Part shown: positions 26,823 through 35,525 of the stretch, piece by piece
Position numbering within the stretch: the first letter of the stretch is position 1
Layout: every line of letters starts with the position of its first letter
Source: Oceanobacillus bengalensis
Lineage (GTDB): Bacteria > Bacillota > Bacilli > Bacillales > Amphibacillaceae
Length of the DNA: 64,000 nt
Assembly: GCF_003628445.1 (NCBI RefSeq)
Contig: NZ_RBZO01000019.1
Location: forward strand, 1 to 64,000
Direction of reading: 5' to 3'
Position numbers and translations under genes: made by a program
Notes under the pieces: generated by a model
Told to the model about the DNA's origin: nothing
Database searches by the model: none
Seen by the model: the letters and a program-made list of their open reading frames with translations, nothing else

Positions 26823-28625
26823 ATGGAAAAACTCACGGTTAATCTACAAACGATTTACTTCAATTTGTTTTCTGAATTTTTAAGTGATTCACTGAAAAGA
26901 GAAGATTTGCTAGCGAAATTAGTTGATCAAATACATATCATTCTGGACATCTCTTATGTTGCACTTTATCGACTTAATTTAGAAAACCAAAACTATCACT
27001 TATTGGCGGAAGCTTCCGTTCTTCCTAGCCAGTCAACTGAAAAAACAATACCATATAATGCAATACATCGTACAGAGGAAATTCTCTCAAACTATTTATC
27101 GCCCGGTTTGAATAGCCTTTATTTTGGGGAAACATTATTAATTATTAGTAATAATGACGATTTCAACAATGAAATACATATTATTATAGAAGAAACAGAC
27201 AAATTACTTACACTAATTGACAAAGTGGATAAATTGAAGAACAGTGAACACAATCATCGGACTTTATATCATTTAAGTACAAGGCTATTTTCTGAAAACG
27301 AAAAGGAGAAAGTTTTTATTCAAATCGTTGATGCACTTGAAATGCTTTATCCGAACGCCTCCTATTATTTATTGTTGGCACAGGACAACGAAATGATAAA
27401 CACTACTTTACCGATAAAATCCTTTGAAATTAATGATGATATCACCAAAAGTATGTCCACGAAGGCATTTATGACCGGTGAATTTCAGATGGAGGACTGT
27501 CTAGAGGAGAATAATACGTATTTATATGCACCTTTAAGTGGCAAACAAGGAATATATGGTGTTCTGCAAATGATTATACCATTAAATAATTCTAATTCAT
27601 TGCAACAAATCGAATTTATTAAGCAGTTTTCAAGATTGGCTGGCATTGCTATTGAAAGAGCAAGCCTGTATGAAAATTCGAAGCATCAAGTATCCTCGTT
27701 ATCATTGATAAACGAGTTCTCAAGACAATTAAATGCAAAACTCGAATTACCAGAGATTACCAAGCTTTTAAAGAAGGAAATTATGGACATCTGTCAGCCA
27801 ACAGAAATAGGCTTTGTCTATTTCGATGAGTATAAGCTTGCCGAATTGGAAATCCAATCAGAAAGTACAGCGTATTTTAAAACATTAGAAGGAAAGAAAT
27901 TTGTTCAGCAACTTTTTGAAAAGACCTTGATTGAATCTGAATCTATTTTTAGCGGGAAGTTTGACAAGAGTATACAGTCATCTTATCAATCGATTATGGC
28001 TATACCAATGAACTATTCTGGTTATAGGCATGGTCTTACTGTAATTCTACATAAGGATATGTATTATTTTACATTTGAACTATTTAAATTAATGGAAGCT
28101 TTTATCCAACATGCGACACTTGCAATGATGAATGCGCACTTGAAGGCAAAATTACATAAAACCGTTATTACGGATTATTTGACAGGTCTTTATTCGAGAA
28201 ATTATTTTGAAGAAGTAATTAATAAAGACATGGAGCAGGGAGAAAAGGGAGTGTTATTATTATTTGATATTGATAACTTTAAAAAGGTAAATGATAAGTA
28301 TGGTCACCACACTGGGGATCAAGTAATAAAACAAGTTGCAAATGTCATGCGCTCCTTCAGCCGGGAAAAAGATATTCCTGCTAGATGGGGAGGGGAGGAA
28401 TTGGCAATATACTTACCAGCCATTTCTATACAAGATGGTATGAAAATAGCTGAATTTGTAAGAAAGCAGGTTGGCGAGGTAACTGACCCTCACGTAACGG
28501 TGTCTTGTGGGGTATCTTCTTGGGATAAAAAGGAGAATGACTCCATTGTTAACCTTTTTCTACGTTCCGATAAAGCACTCTATAAGGCAAAACAATCTGG
28601 GAAAAATCAAATAATAAAAAACTAG
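26823..28625 (+). CDS. GAF-GGDEF diguanylate cyclase (YtrP-like)
   Basis: This protein has 600 aa and no clear membrane segment. GAF-like sensor regions fill about residues 1-440. The C-terminal GGDEF domain starts at DYLTGLYSRNYFEE and has the active site GGEEL at 523-527, so it should make cyclic di-GMP from GTP. An intact RxxD inhibitory site (R514-D517) lies five residues before the active site, so product inhibition is likely. It lies in the position of ytrP in B. subtilis, next to rpsD and msrC. The pilus operon in this window carries a putative c-di-GMP riboswitch, a likely target of its product. Confidence 0.9.
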   Translation: MEKLTVNLQTIYFNLFSEFLSDSLKREDLLAKLVDQIHIILDISYVALYRLNLENQNYHLLAEASVLPSQSTEKTIPYNAIHRTEEILSNYLSPGLNSLYFGETLLIISNNDDFNNEIHIIIEETDKLLTLIDKVDKLKNSEHNHRTLYHLSTRLFSENEKEKVFIQIVDALEMLYPNASYYLLLAQDNEMINTTLPIKSFEINDDITKSMSTKAFMTGEFQMEDCLEENNTYLYAPLSGKQGIYGVLQMIIPLNNSNSLQQIEFIKQFSRLAGIAIERASLYENSKHQVSSLSLINEFSRQLNAKLELPEITKLLKKEIMDICQPTEIGFVYFDEYKLAELEIQSESTAYFKTLEGKKFVQQLFEKTLIESESIFSGKFDKSIQSSYQSIMAIPMNYSGYRHGLTVILHKDMYYFTFELFKLMEAFIQHATLAMMNAHLKAKLHKTVITDYLTGLYSRNYFEEVINKDMEQGEKGVLLLFDIDNFKKVNDKYGHHTGDQVIKQVANVMRSFSREKDIPARWGGEELAIYLPAISIQDGMKIAEFVRKQVGEVTDPHVTVSCGVSSWDKKENDSIVNLFLRSDKALYKAKQSGKNQIIKN

Positions 28626-28653
28626 CAGTATGATATACTGCTAGTTTTTTTTA
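28617..28653. terminator. bidirectional terminator
   Basis: AACTAGCAGTATGATATACTGCTAGTT with T runs on both sides lies between convergent genes. Confidence 0.88.
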
Positions 28654-28662
28654 TCCTGGTTA

Positions 28663-29142
28663 TTACAGGAAATTCTCTAATGAACGCACAAATTCCTCAA
28701 GATATTTCTGATCTATTTCATCAAAACGGTTCTTGCTCGGACTGTCAATATCGAGTACACCGTAGACTTGATTGTTGATAATAATAGGTACGACGATTTC
28801 CGATTTACTGGCACTATCACAGGCAATATGGCCAGGGAAAGCATTAACATCACTAACCCTTTGTGTCTTTCTTTCTTTTATAGCTGTACCGCATACACCT
28901 TTTCCGTATTGGATATGTACGCATGCTGGTAACCCTTGAAATGGTCCAAGTAATAATTCGTCTTCCTTCCATAGATAGAACCCAACCCAATTCACATCAT
29001 CTAGAAATTGATTGAGTAAAGCAGATGCGTTAGACAATATTGCGATGGCATCTTTTTCATCCTCACTTAGTGCTACAAGCTGTTTAATCAACAACTCGTA
29101 ATCTTTTGTCTTATCACCAGAATATAATTTAGTTTCAAACAT
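28663..29142 (-). CDS. msrC: free methionine-(R)-sulfoxide reductase (GAF type)
   Basis: This single-GAF-domain enzyme of 159 aa reduces free methionine-R-sulfoxide and is the YtsP ortholog. The three family cysteines are present in LPACVHIQYGKGVCGTA and HIACDSAS. WVGFYLW and GVLDIDSP are also typical. The start at 29142 (MFETKLYSG) agrees with family length. The longer frame upstream would add 36 residues that lie over the refZ promoter region. A GAAGGG lies 10 bases upstream. The gene is divergent from refZ, as in B. subtilis. Role: repair of oxidised methionine. Confidence 0.9.
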   Translation of the reverse strand: MFETKLYSGDKTKDYELLIKQLVALSEDEKDAIAILSNASALLNQFLDDVNWVGFYLWKEDELLLGPFQGLPACVHIQYGKGVCGTAIKERKTQRVSDVNAFPGHIACDSASKSEIVVPIIINNQVYGVLDIDSPSKNRFDEIDQKYLEEFVRSLENFL

Positions 29143-29185
29143 TGATTGTTTTCCCTTCTGTATTAAATTTGCTTTTATGCCTCGC

Positions 29186-29227
29186 TCGAACGATTCACGT
29201 TTCGACAAGGCATACGTTATTTGTCGA
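29186..29227. promoter_or_regulatory. paired inverted repeats between msrC and refZ
   Basis: TCGAACG..CGTTTCGA (about 29186-29204) and TCGACAA..TTGTCGA (29202-29208 with 29221-29227) overlap in the divergent promoter region. TetR-type proteins bind such palindromes, so they may be RefZ sites. Confidence 0.4.
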
Positions 29228-29284
29228 GCGAAAAAGGCAGGATAAATCATTTCGATGTCGTATTTATGAAATAAGGAGTTGATT

Positions 29285-29920
29285 ATGGTGAAAAATAACC
29301 CATCAAAGGAAAAAGTGATAAAGGCCGCTTCTTCATTATTTTTTCAAAAAGGCTTTAATGGGACCTCGGTACGTGATATTGCAAATAAGGCATCGGTAAA
29401 TATTTCGGCTATTAATTACTATTTTAATAGTAAACAGGGACTATTGGAATATGCTGTTACGAATTATTATGAAAATTATTTATCATCCATTGAAGATACA
29501 ATCAAACAATCCGAAACGTTAACTCCACTTGAAAAATTACATGCATTAATTTTAGCAATTATACATTATAAACAATCAAATTATCAATTGTCTTGTTTTA
29601 TCCAACGTGAACTTTCATTAGATTCAGTCTTTGTGCGTGAAATTACTGTTACCTACCTGGCGAAGGAAAACTTCTATCTTAAGAAGTTCTTTTTTGATGC
29701 ACTTGAAGGGCGTGTTCGAAGTGATACAAAGCATTATTTACTGATGCAATTAAAAGGAATGCTTATAACACCATATATTTTACATAAGGAATGGAAGGAT
29801 CAAGTGATTGGGGATTATTCCCATCGACTTTTCGTAAAGAATTATACAAAAATCATTCAAGATTGGATTCAATTAATTAATCAAAATGGCATTGGAACAG
29901 AAAATAAAGTTGCTTATTAA
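29285..29920 (+). CDS. refZ: TetR-family DNA-binding protein RefZ
   Basis: This TetR-type protein has 211 aa and the helix-turn-helix at about residues 25-50 (TSVRDIANKASVNISAINYYF). In B. subtilis RefZ (YttP) binds sites near the origin and affects FtsZ-ring placement during sporulation. The assignment rests on the family plus order: it lies between msrC and ezrA, as in B. subtilis. The ATG at 29285 is six bases after AAGGAG, whereas the TTG at 29279 abuts that site. Two inverted repeats upstream could be its own targets. Confidence 0.83.
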   Translation: MVKNNPSKEKVIKAASSLFFQKGFNGTSVRDIANKASVNISAINYYFNSKQGLLEYAVTNYYENYLSSIEDTIKQSETLTPLEKLHALILAIIHYKQSNYQLSCFIQRELSLDSVFVREITVTYLAKENFYLKKFFFDALEGRVRSDTKHYLLMQLKGMLITPYILHKEWKDQVIGDYSHRLFVKNYTKIIQDWIQLINQNGIGTENKVAY

Positions 29921-30009
29921 CATCTTGATGACGAATTATGAATTTATTTGTATAATTTTAGCCATAAGTGGGGAATCCGTGGTATCATATATGTATAATT
30001 TTAAAAAAT

Positions 30010-30170
30010 ACATATATAAGAAAAGTGCATGTGTCTTTAGCGATATACTTCCAGGCCTTTAGTCGTATGAAATCTTAGGGAGTCGATGCTCACCTTAACG
30101 TATCATGAGGTGAGGGAAGTCTCGTTAAGCTTCCGTGCTAGAGAAAGACATCGTAGCACAAAATATCTTT
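30010..30170 (-). repeat. decayed copy of the 200-bp repeat found at 36467
   Basis: The segment GAGTCGATG..GAGGTGAGGGAAGTCTCG (about 30079-30125) is the inverse of GAGACTTCCCTCACCTC..CATCGACTC at 36507-36536. The outer arms (GTGTCTTTAGCG and AGAAAGACA) are weakly complementary. It fills the ezrA leader, and I see no gene in 29921-30247. Confidence 0.5.
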
Positions 30171-30247
30171 TGAAAAAAACTTGCTAAAAATTAAGTGAAA
30201 ATATAATGACACACCCTCTTTTTTGGAATTTGGTTGGGAGGCTTTTT

Positions 30248-31942
30248 ATGGAGTACATCATAGGAATCATTCTACTTGTTATCGTATTATTAGTTATTGG
30301 TTTAATTTTAAGAAAACGAATTTATGACATTGTGGACAAACACGAAAACTGGAAATTGGATATTATGGGAAGAGATATTGCATCCCAATTAAGCCGGATT
30401 AAAGGTTTAAATCTTTCCGGAGAAACACAGGAACGTTTTGAGGCGTGGAAAGAACGCTGGGAATCAATCATTACAAAAGAGTTACCAGACATAGAGGAAC
30501 ATTTATTTGATGCTGAGGAATCTGCAGACAGATTTCGTATAAAGAAAGCAAAACAAATTTTAAAAGATGCTGAGAATATCTTACAATCCATTGAACAAGA
30601 TATTGAGCAGCTATTGAATGGTCTAGAAGAGCTGTTAGAATCGGAAGAAACAAGTCGGAAAGAGGTTGAAGAACTAGAACCGACCATTAAGTTACTACGT
30701 AAGACGCTATCGCAAAATCGTTATCAATATGGAAAAGCGGAATTACACTTCGAAGTGGAGATAGACAGTTTGGAAGAGGCGTTTGGTAAATACCACGAAC
30801 TTGTAGATTCGGGTAATTATTTAGAAGCAAAAGACTTAGTAATTGAGATCAGAACGAGGGAAGAAGAATTAGAAGAGCAAATCGAAAAATTTCCAGCAAT
30901 TTATAAAAACTGTAAACATGAATTGCCTGCACAATTAGATAATCTTTCTGTAGGTATTAAAGAAATGAAAGAAGAAGGCTATCGCGTTAATCACCTTGCA
31001 TTTGAGAAAGAAATCCAAGCCTACCAGGCTAAATTAAGCAATCTCATGCAATCTCTTGAGAAGGGTGATTTAGAAGAACCGGAAAGAATGTTAAATGAAA
31101 TTGAGGAACGGATCTCAGAGATGTATCAATTATTAGAAAAAGAGGCCATTGCGAAGAGCTATTTGGAAACAAAAATGCCAGGCTTTCAAGAAACGGTTTA
31201 TTACCTAAGTGATAAATTCGATGTTACAAAGAGTGAAGTAGAAGAATTGAAAAAGGCATATTTTCTTGAAGACAGTGATATGGAGAAGTATCTATCACTT
31301 GGGAAGGGAATTAATGCTTTACGGGAACAATTGGAAGAAACAAGTGCAGGTATGAATGATACGGAAATTGGTCACACCGAATTACGTGACCGATTGGATA
31401 GCGGACTTGAAAAAATTGAGCATCTAGAAGTGGCACTTGAAGAATTTAAAGAAGGGGTCCGCACCCTTCGTAAAGATGAATTAGAAGCACGTGATAGGCT
31501 TGATGATATGAGAAAACAATTATATAATCTAAACAGAAAGCTAAAGAAGAGCAATATACCTGGTGTGCCATCTTTTATTTGGAACAGTATAGAAGATACA
31601 ACAAATAAAAACAGCAAGGTAATCGATGCCTTAGGTAAGAAACCACTGGATATGAATTTTGTTCAACAAGCTTTAACGGAAGCAAAATTTGCTTTAGATC
31701 AAACAATGGAACAAACCAATGTCATGCTTGATCAAGCATTTTTAACGGAGCGAGTTATTCAATATGCGAACAGATATCGAAGCAATCATCCGATCCTTGC
31801 CGCAAAATTGTTAGAATCGGAACGCCTCTTTCGTTCATACGAATATGAATTGGCGCTTGAAACAGCAGCTAAAGCGATAGAAGAAGTGGAACCTGGAGCA
31901 TTAAAGCATATCGAGGAAACTGGGGAATTAATATATAATTGA
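30248..31942 (+). CDS. ezrA: septation ring regulator EzrA
   Basis: This membrane-anchored negative regulator of FtsZ-ring assembly also links division to cell-wall synthesis. An N-terminal membrane helix (IIGIILLVIVLLVIGLIL) is followed by a long cytoplasmic coiled-coil, spectrin-like body, 564 aa in total. The conserved QNR patch is present at Q505, N508 and R509 (IQYANRYRS). The ATG at 30248 follows GGGAGG by six bases. The longer frame from 30206 has no site. Its neighbours refZ and nifZ-thiI match B. subtilis, and a hairpin follows the stop. Confidence 0.95.
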   Translation: MEYIIGIILLVIVLLVIGLILRKRIYDIVDKHENWKLDIMGRDIASQLSRIKGLNLSGETQERFEAWKERWESIITKELPDIEEHLFDAEESADRFRIKKAKQILKDAENILQSIEQDIEQLLNGLEELLESEETSRKEVEELEPTIKLLRKTLSQNRYQYGKAELHFEVEIDSLEEAFGKYHELVDSGNYLEAKDLVIEIRTREEELEEQIEKFPAIYKNCKHELPAQLDNLSVGIKEMKEEGYRVNHLAFEKEIQAYQAKLSNLMQSLEKGDLEEPERMLNEIEERISEMYQLLEKEAIAKSYLETKMPGFQETVYYLSDKFDVTKSEVEELKKAYFLEDSDMEKYLSLGKGINALREQLEETSAGMNDTEIGHTELRDRLDSGLEKIEHLEVALEEFKEGVRTLRKDELEARDRLDDMRKQLYNLNRKLKKSNIPGVPSFIWNSIEDTTNKNSKVIDALGKKPLDMNFVQQALTEAKFALDQTMEQTNVMLDQAFLTERVIQYANRYRSNHPILAAKLLESERLFRSYEYELALETAAKAIEEVEPGALKHIEETGELIYN

Positions 31943-31946
31943 GGAT

Positions 31947-31999
31947 AGGGCTGTCGTTAAGAAATGGATTAGATGATTCCTTCTTAATGTTCAGCCCTC
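31947..31999 (+). terminator. hairpin after ezrA, weak terminator
   Basis: AGGGCTG (31947-31953) pairs with CAGCCCT (31992-31998), and TTAAGAA pairs with TTCTTAA inside. Only a short T run follows, so read-through into nifZ is possible. Confidence 0.5.
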
Positions 32000-32039
32000 C
32001 ATTTTGTATTGGTACAAACGATCAGTAAGGAGTTTTATA

Positions 32040-33179
32040 ATGATATACCTAGATAATAGTGCAACAACACAACCAGATCCTTCTGTACTTGAAAGCTTTC
32101 AGCAAGTATCGGAACAGTTTTATGCAAACCCCTCATCCATCCACCAGTTCGGAGGAACAGCAGAGAAACTTTTAAAAACAGCAAAAATACAAGCTGCTGA
32201 TATTTTACAAGTTGCCCCCCGTGAGATAGTGTTTACATCTGGAGGAACAGAAGGAAATAATATTGCAATTAAAGGGATTGCGCTTGAGCATCAAAGTAGA
32301 GGGAAGCATATAATTACAACTGAAATTGAACATCCATCTGTATATGAAACATGTAAGGGATTAGAAAAATTAGGTTTTGAAGTTACTTATTTACCTGTCA
32401 ATCAGCAAGGTGTCATTTCAATAGAAGATTTAAGGAATGCTATTCGTGAAGATACGATTTTAATTAGTATTATGCATGTGAACAATGAGCTGGGTTCCAT
32501 TCAACCAATACAGGAAATTGGCGAAATTGCTAAACAACACCCGAAATTATTCTTCCATGTAGATGATGTGCAGGGTCTAGGTAAAGTGCCTTTAAAGCTT
32601 GACGGAAGTGGTATTGATTTATGTTCTTTCTCAGCACATAAAATTCACGGTTTAAAGGGTACAGGTATGCTATATGTTAACAAACATACAACCTTATTCC
32701 CATTATTTCATGGTGGTAATCAAGAGCATGCGATCAGGTCTGGTACCGAAAATTTAGCTGGTATTGTTGCAATGGTAAAAGCACTTCGTTTAATTGTAGA
32801 GCGGGAGAAAAAAGAAGTAGGCAGGCTTTATGAACTGCAAGCTTATCTCGTAAAGGAGCTCAAAGAAGTAGACGGTGTTTTCATTAATACGTCTAAGAAC
32901 GCTGCACCACATATTGTAAATATTTCAGTGCCAGGTATCAAACCAGAGGTTATGATTCATATGCTTGGTGAGCAGAATATATTTATCTCAACGAAATCAG
33001 CATGTTCATCCAAATTAAAAGATGAAAGCAAAGTTTTAGCGGAATGCGGATTTTCATTAGAGAGATCGACAAGTGCACTTCGTATTAGTTTATCGTATGA
33101 TAATACGATGGATGAAATAAAAGTTTTTCTGGAAGCTATAAAGAAAGCAATCAAACAATTTAAAGAAGCAATGGAGTAG
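32040..33179 (+). CDS. nifZ: cysteine desulfurase (NifS/IscS type)
   Basis: This PLP enzyme takes sulfur from cysteine as a persulfide and passes it to ThiI for tRNA thiolation. K201 in SAHKIHGLKG binds PLP, and C322 in STKSACSSK is the persulfide residue. HVDDVQGLGKV and GTENLAG are typical. It has 379 aa. The ATG at 32040 follows AAGGAG by seven bases, and the earlier in-frame start lacks a site. It directly abuts thiI (stop TAG followed at once by ATG). This is the same pair as nifZ-thiI of B. subtilis, which serves 4-thiouridine formation. Confidence 0.93.
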   Translation: MIYLDNSATTQPDPSVLESFQQVSEQFYANPSSIHQFGGTAEKLLKTAKIQAADILQVAPREIVFTSGGTEGNNIAIKGIALEHQSRGKHIITTEIEHPSVYETCKGLEKLGFEVTYLPVNQQGVISIEDLRNAIREDTILISIMHVNNELGSIQPIQEIGEIAKQHPKLFFHVDDVQGLGKVPLKLDGSGIDLCSFSAHKIHGLKGTGMLYVNKHTTLFPLFHGGNQEHAIRSGTENLAGIVAMVKALRLIVEREKKEVGRLYELQAYLVKELKEVDGVFINTSKNAAPHIVNISVPGIKPEVMIHMLGEQNIFISTKSACSSKLKDESKVLAECGFSLERSTSALRISLSYDNTMDEIKVFLEAIKKAIKQFKEAME

Positions 33180-34388
33180 ATGCAAGTGGAATTTGATCAT
33201 ATATTAATTCGTTATGGAGAAATGGCATTAAAAGGAAAGAACATTAAACAATTTATTAACAAGCTTCAACATAATGTCGGGCAGAAAATTAAAGAATTTC
33301 CAGATGCAAAGGTAAAACGAACACAGGGAAGAATGTTTGTTTTATTAAATGGAAATGATCCAAAAGCTGTCATGGAAAAGTGTAAAAAAGTATTTGGAAT
33401 TCAAAGCTTAAGTCTCGCTATTAAGGTAGAGAATGATGTTGAAAAAATAAAAGATGCTGCACTTTATGCCTTAAGAAATGCAGAAGACGTGAAAACATTT
33501 AAAGTGTCTGTCAAACGCATCAACAAGGATTTTGATGTAAGGTCCCAAGCATTAAACCAGATGTTGGGCGGTCATCTACTGTCCAACACGGAAGGCTTTA
33601 CCGTGGATGTTCATCATCCAGACGTTGAAGTAAAAGTAGAGATTCGTAAAGAAGCGACATATATCACATCAAGTATCGTACCTGGCTTGGGTGGGCTTCC
33701 AGTAGGAACCTCTGGTAAATCGCTATTATTATTATCAGGTGGTATTGATTCTCCTGTGGCTGGATACTTAGCAATGAAGCGTGGTGTAGCAATTGAGGCG
33801 ATTCATTTTCATTCCCCGCCATTTACAAGTGAGCGTGCGAAGCAAAAAGTGCTTGATTTAGCAAAACAATTAACGAAATATGGGAAGTCTATTAACGTTC
33901 ACATCGTTCCATTTACGAAATTGCAGCAGGAAATATTTCGTGAAATGCCAGATGAATACGCAATGACAATTATGCGCCGAATGATGTTTCGTATCGCAGA
34001 AAGTGTGTGTAGGAATGAAAATATTCTTTCTCTTACGACAGGGGAAAATCTCGGGCAAGTAGCTAGTCAGACGATGGATAGCATGCATACCATCAATGAG
34101 GTTACAAATTATCCAATTATCCGCCCGCTCGTTACGATGGATAAATTAGAAGTAATTAATATTGCTGAGAAAATCGGCACATATGAAACTTCAATATTAC
34201 CTTTTGAAGACTGTTGTACGATTTTTGTACCAAAATCACCAAAAACAAAACCAAAGCGTGAAAAAGTAAATTATTATGAATCAACCCATGATTTTACCGC
34301 GTCAATTAATGAAGCAATTGAAGGTATTGAAACAATTAAAATTACAGATAAAAAAGAAATTGAAGAATCGTTCGGTGATCTTTTTTAG
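33180..34388 (+). CDS. thiI: tRNA 4-thiouridine synthetase ThiI
   Basis: This enzyme adenylates U8 of tRNA and adds sulfur supplied by the upstream desulfurase. It has an N-terminal ferredoxin-like plus THUMP region (about residues 1-165) and a PP-loop ATP site SGGIDSP starting at S186. The C-terminal rhodanese domain of enterobacterial ThiI is absent, as usual in Bacillus, and EDCCTIFVP is conserved. The ATG at 33180 directly follows the nifZ stop. A GTG at 33186 (MEFDHILIRYG) has better spacing to GGAG and aligns better with relatives, so the true protein may be two residues shorter (400 aa). Confidence 0.95.
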   Translation: MQVEFDHILIRYGEMALKGKNIKQFINKLQHNVGQKIKEFPDAKVKRTQGRMFVLLNGNDPKAVMEKCKKVFGIQSLSLAIKVENDVEKIKDAALYALRNAEDVKTFKVSVKRINKDFDVRSQALNQMLGGHLLSNTEGFTVDVHHPDVEVKVEIRKEATYITSSIVPGLGGLPVGTSGKSLLLLSGGIDSPVAGYLAMKRGVAIEAIHFHSPPFTSERAKQKVLDLAKQLTKYGKSINVHIVPFTKLQQEIFREMPDEYAMTIMRRMMFRIAESVCRNENILSLTTGENLGQVASQTMDSMHTINEVTNYPIIRPLVTMDKLEVINIAEKIGTYETSILPFEDCCTIFVPKSPKTKPKREKVNYYESTHDFTASINEAIEGIETIKITDKKEIEESFGDLF

Positions 34389-34409
34389 AGCGATGTCTTG
34401 GGACTGGTT

Positions 34410-34500
34410 TGTGTACGCTTATAAATCATGGGGGCGCCTTATTAGATAGATAAGCGATGAGCGCCCATAAACCTGAATTAGCGCTCATAAATCAACCCCA
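34410..34500. repeat. short dispersed GCGCYCATAAA-type repeats
   Basis: GTACGCTTATAAATC, GAGCGCCCATAAACC and TAGCGCTCATAAATC occur in a 90-base stretch between thiI and the sspA promoter. They look like remnants of a small repeat family. No coding sequence is seen. Confidence 0.4.
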
Positions 34501-34545
34501 TGGAAGAATTTTGACAAACTGACAGCAACTTCCAGGAAGTAAAGT

Positions 34546-34575
34546 GTATTGTTTTTCCCCTTGGTGCACATTCTA
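34546..34575 (+). promoter_or_regulatory. sigma-G (forespore) promoter of the SASP gene
   Basis: GTATT, 18 bases and CATTCTA. The -10 fits the sigma-G consensus CATNHTA, and the -35 matches in four of five positions. Confidence 0.65.
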
Positions 34576-34599
34576 TAAGTACCAAGGAGGTGAACAAAC

Positions 34600-34803
34600 A
34601 TGGCAAACAGTAATAACTCAAATCAATTAGTAGTTCCTGGTGCTGAACAAGCACTAGAACAAATGAAGTATGAAATTGCTCAAGAATTTGGTGTTCAACT
34701 TGGTGGCGAAACTACTTCTCGTGCTAACGGTTCTGTTGGTGGAGAGATCACTAAACGTCTTGTATCTATGGCTGAGCAACAATTTGGCGGTCAACAACAT
34801 TAA
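34600..34803 (+). CDS. sspA: alpha/beta-type small acid-soluble spore protein
   Basis: This 67-aa DNA-binding spore protein coats and protects the chromosome in dormant spores and is degraded by the GPR protease at germination. The GPR cleavage region [11 protein letters not shown] is present, followed by [23 protein letters not shown], the most conserved block of the family. AAGGAGGTG lies before the ATG, and a sigma-G-type promoter lies upstream. It lies after thiI, as sspA does in B. subtilis, and ends in a terminator. It is made only in the forespore. Confidence 0.97.
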   Translation: MANSNNSNQLVVPGAEQALEQMKYEIAQEFGVQLGGETTSRANGSVGGEITKRLVSMAEQQFGGQQH

Positions 34804-34825
34804 TTAAAACTTAATAAAAAATGGC

Positions 34826-34868
34826 TCGGGCTATTCCTTCATAGGAATAGCCCATTTACTTTTTTTAA
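34826..34868 (+). terminator. terminator of the SASP gene
   Basis: GGGCTATTCC (34828-34837) pairs with GGAATAGCCC (34844-34853), and a T run follows. Confidence 0.88.
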
Positions 34869-34882
34869 TAAAAACCTTGTAG

Positions 34883-35417
34883 TTGAACTTGATAAGCCTT
34901 CTCAAGAATGAAATAGAGCAAAATTCTCTTCAAATGAACTTGATAAGCCTTCTCAAGAATGAAATAGAGCAAAATTCTCTTGAAATGAACTTGATAAGCC
35001 TTCTCAAGATTAAAATAGAGCTAAATTCTCTTGAAATGAACTTGATAAGCCTTCTCAAGATTAAAATAGAGCAAAACCCTCATGAAATGAACTTGATAAG
35101 CCTTCTCAAGCTTAAAATAGAGCAAAATTCTCTTCAAATGAACTTGATAAGCCTTCTCAAGATTGAAATAGAGCAAAACCCTCATGAAATGAACTTGATA
35201 AGCCTTCTCAAGCTTAAAATAGAGCAAAATTCTCTTCAAATGAACTTGATAAGCCTTCTCAAGATTGAAATAGAGCAAAACCCTCATGAAATGAACTTGA
35301 TAAGCCTTCTCAAGATTGAAATAGAGCAAAACCCTCATGAAATGAACTTGATAAGCCTTCTCAAGATTGAAATAGAGCAAAATTCTCTTCAAATGAACTT
35401 GATAAGCTCTCTCAAGA
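34883..35417. repeat. 51-bp tandem repeat array, 11 units
   Basis: Units start at 34883 and then every 51 bases up to 35393, where the last one is partial. The core is AACTTGATAAGCCTTCTCAAG. Two variants of the end alternate irregularly (TTCTCTTCAA and CCCTCATGAA). Because 51 is a multiple of three, frames on both strands stay open, but no ribosome site or plausible protein is seen. The array lies between sspA and nadK. Confidence 0.93.
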
Positions 35418-35525
35418 AAATTTTCCAAATTATTGTTACTTCGCAGTTTATATCTATTACGGTTACGTTGCAGTTAGGATCAACTATTGTTAAACTTTAA
35501 AAAACACAATCTTCTACAAATACCC

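Noticed and set aside
30322-30687. Minus-strand open frames over ezrA, pspA, pilO and other genes
   Set aside because: Serine-rich shadow frames opposite Glu/Lys-rich coding sequence, without ribosome sites or recognisable domains.
5359-35417. CRISPR array as an explanation for the regular repeats
   Set aside because: Units in both arrays are contiguous, with no unique spacers, and no cas genes are present.
34883-35500. Open frame of 205 aa over the 51-bp repeats
   Set aside because: It starts at TTG with no ribosome site, is composed of a 17-residue repeat caused by the DNA period, and the opposite strand (35021-35428) is equally open. I treat it as a repeat array only.
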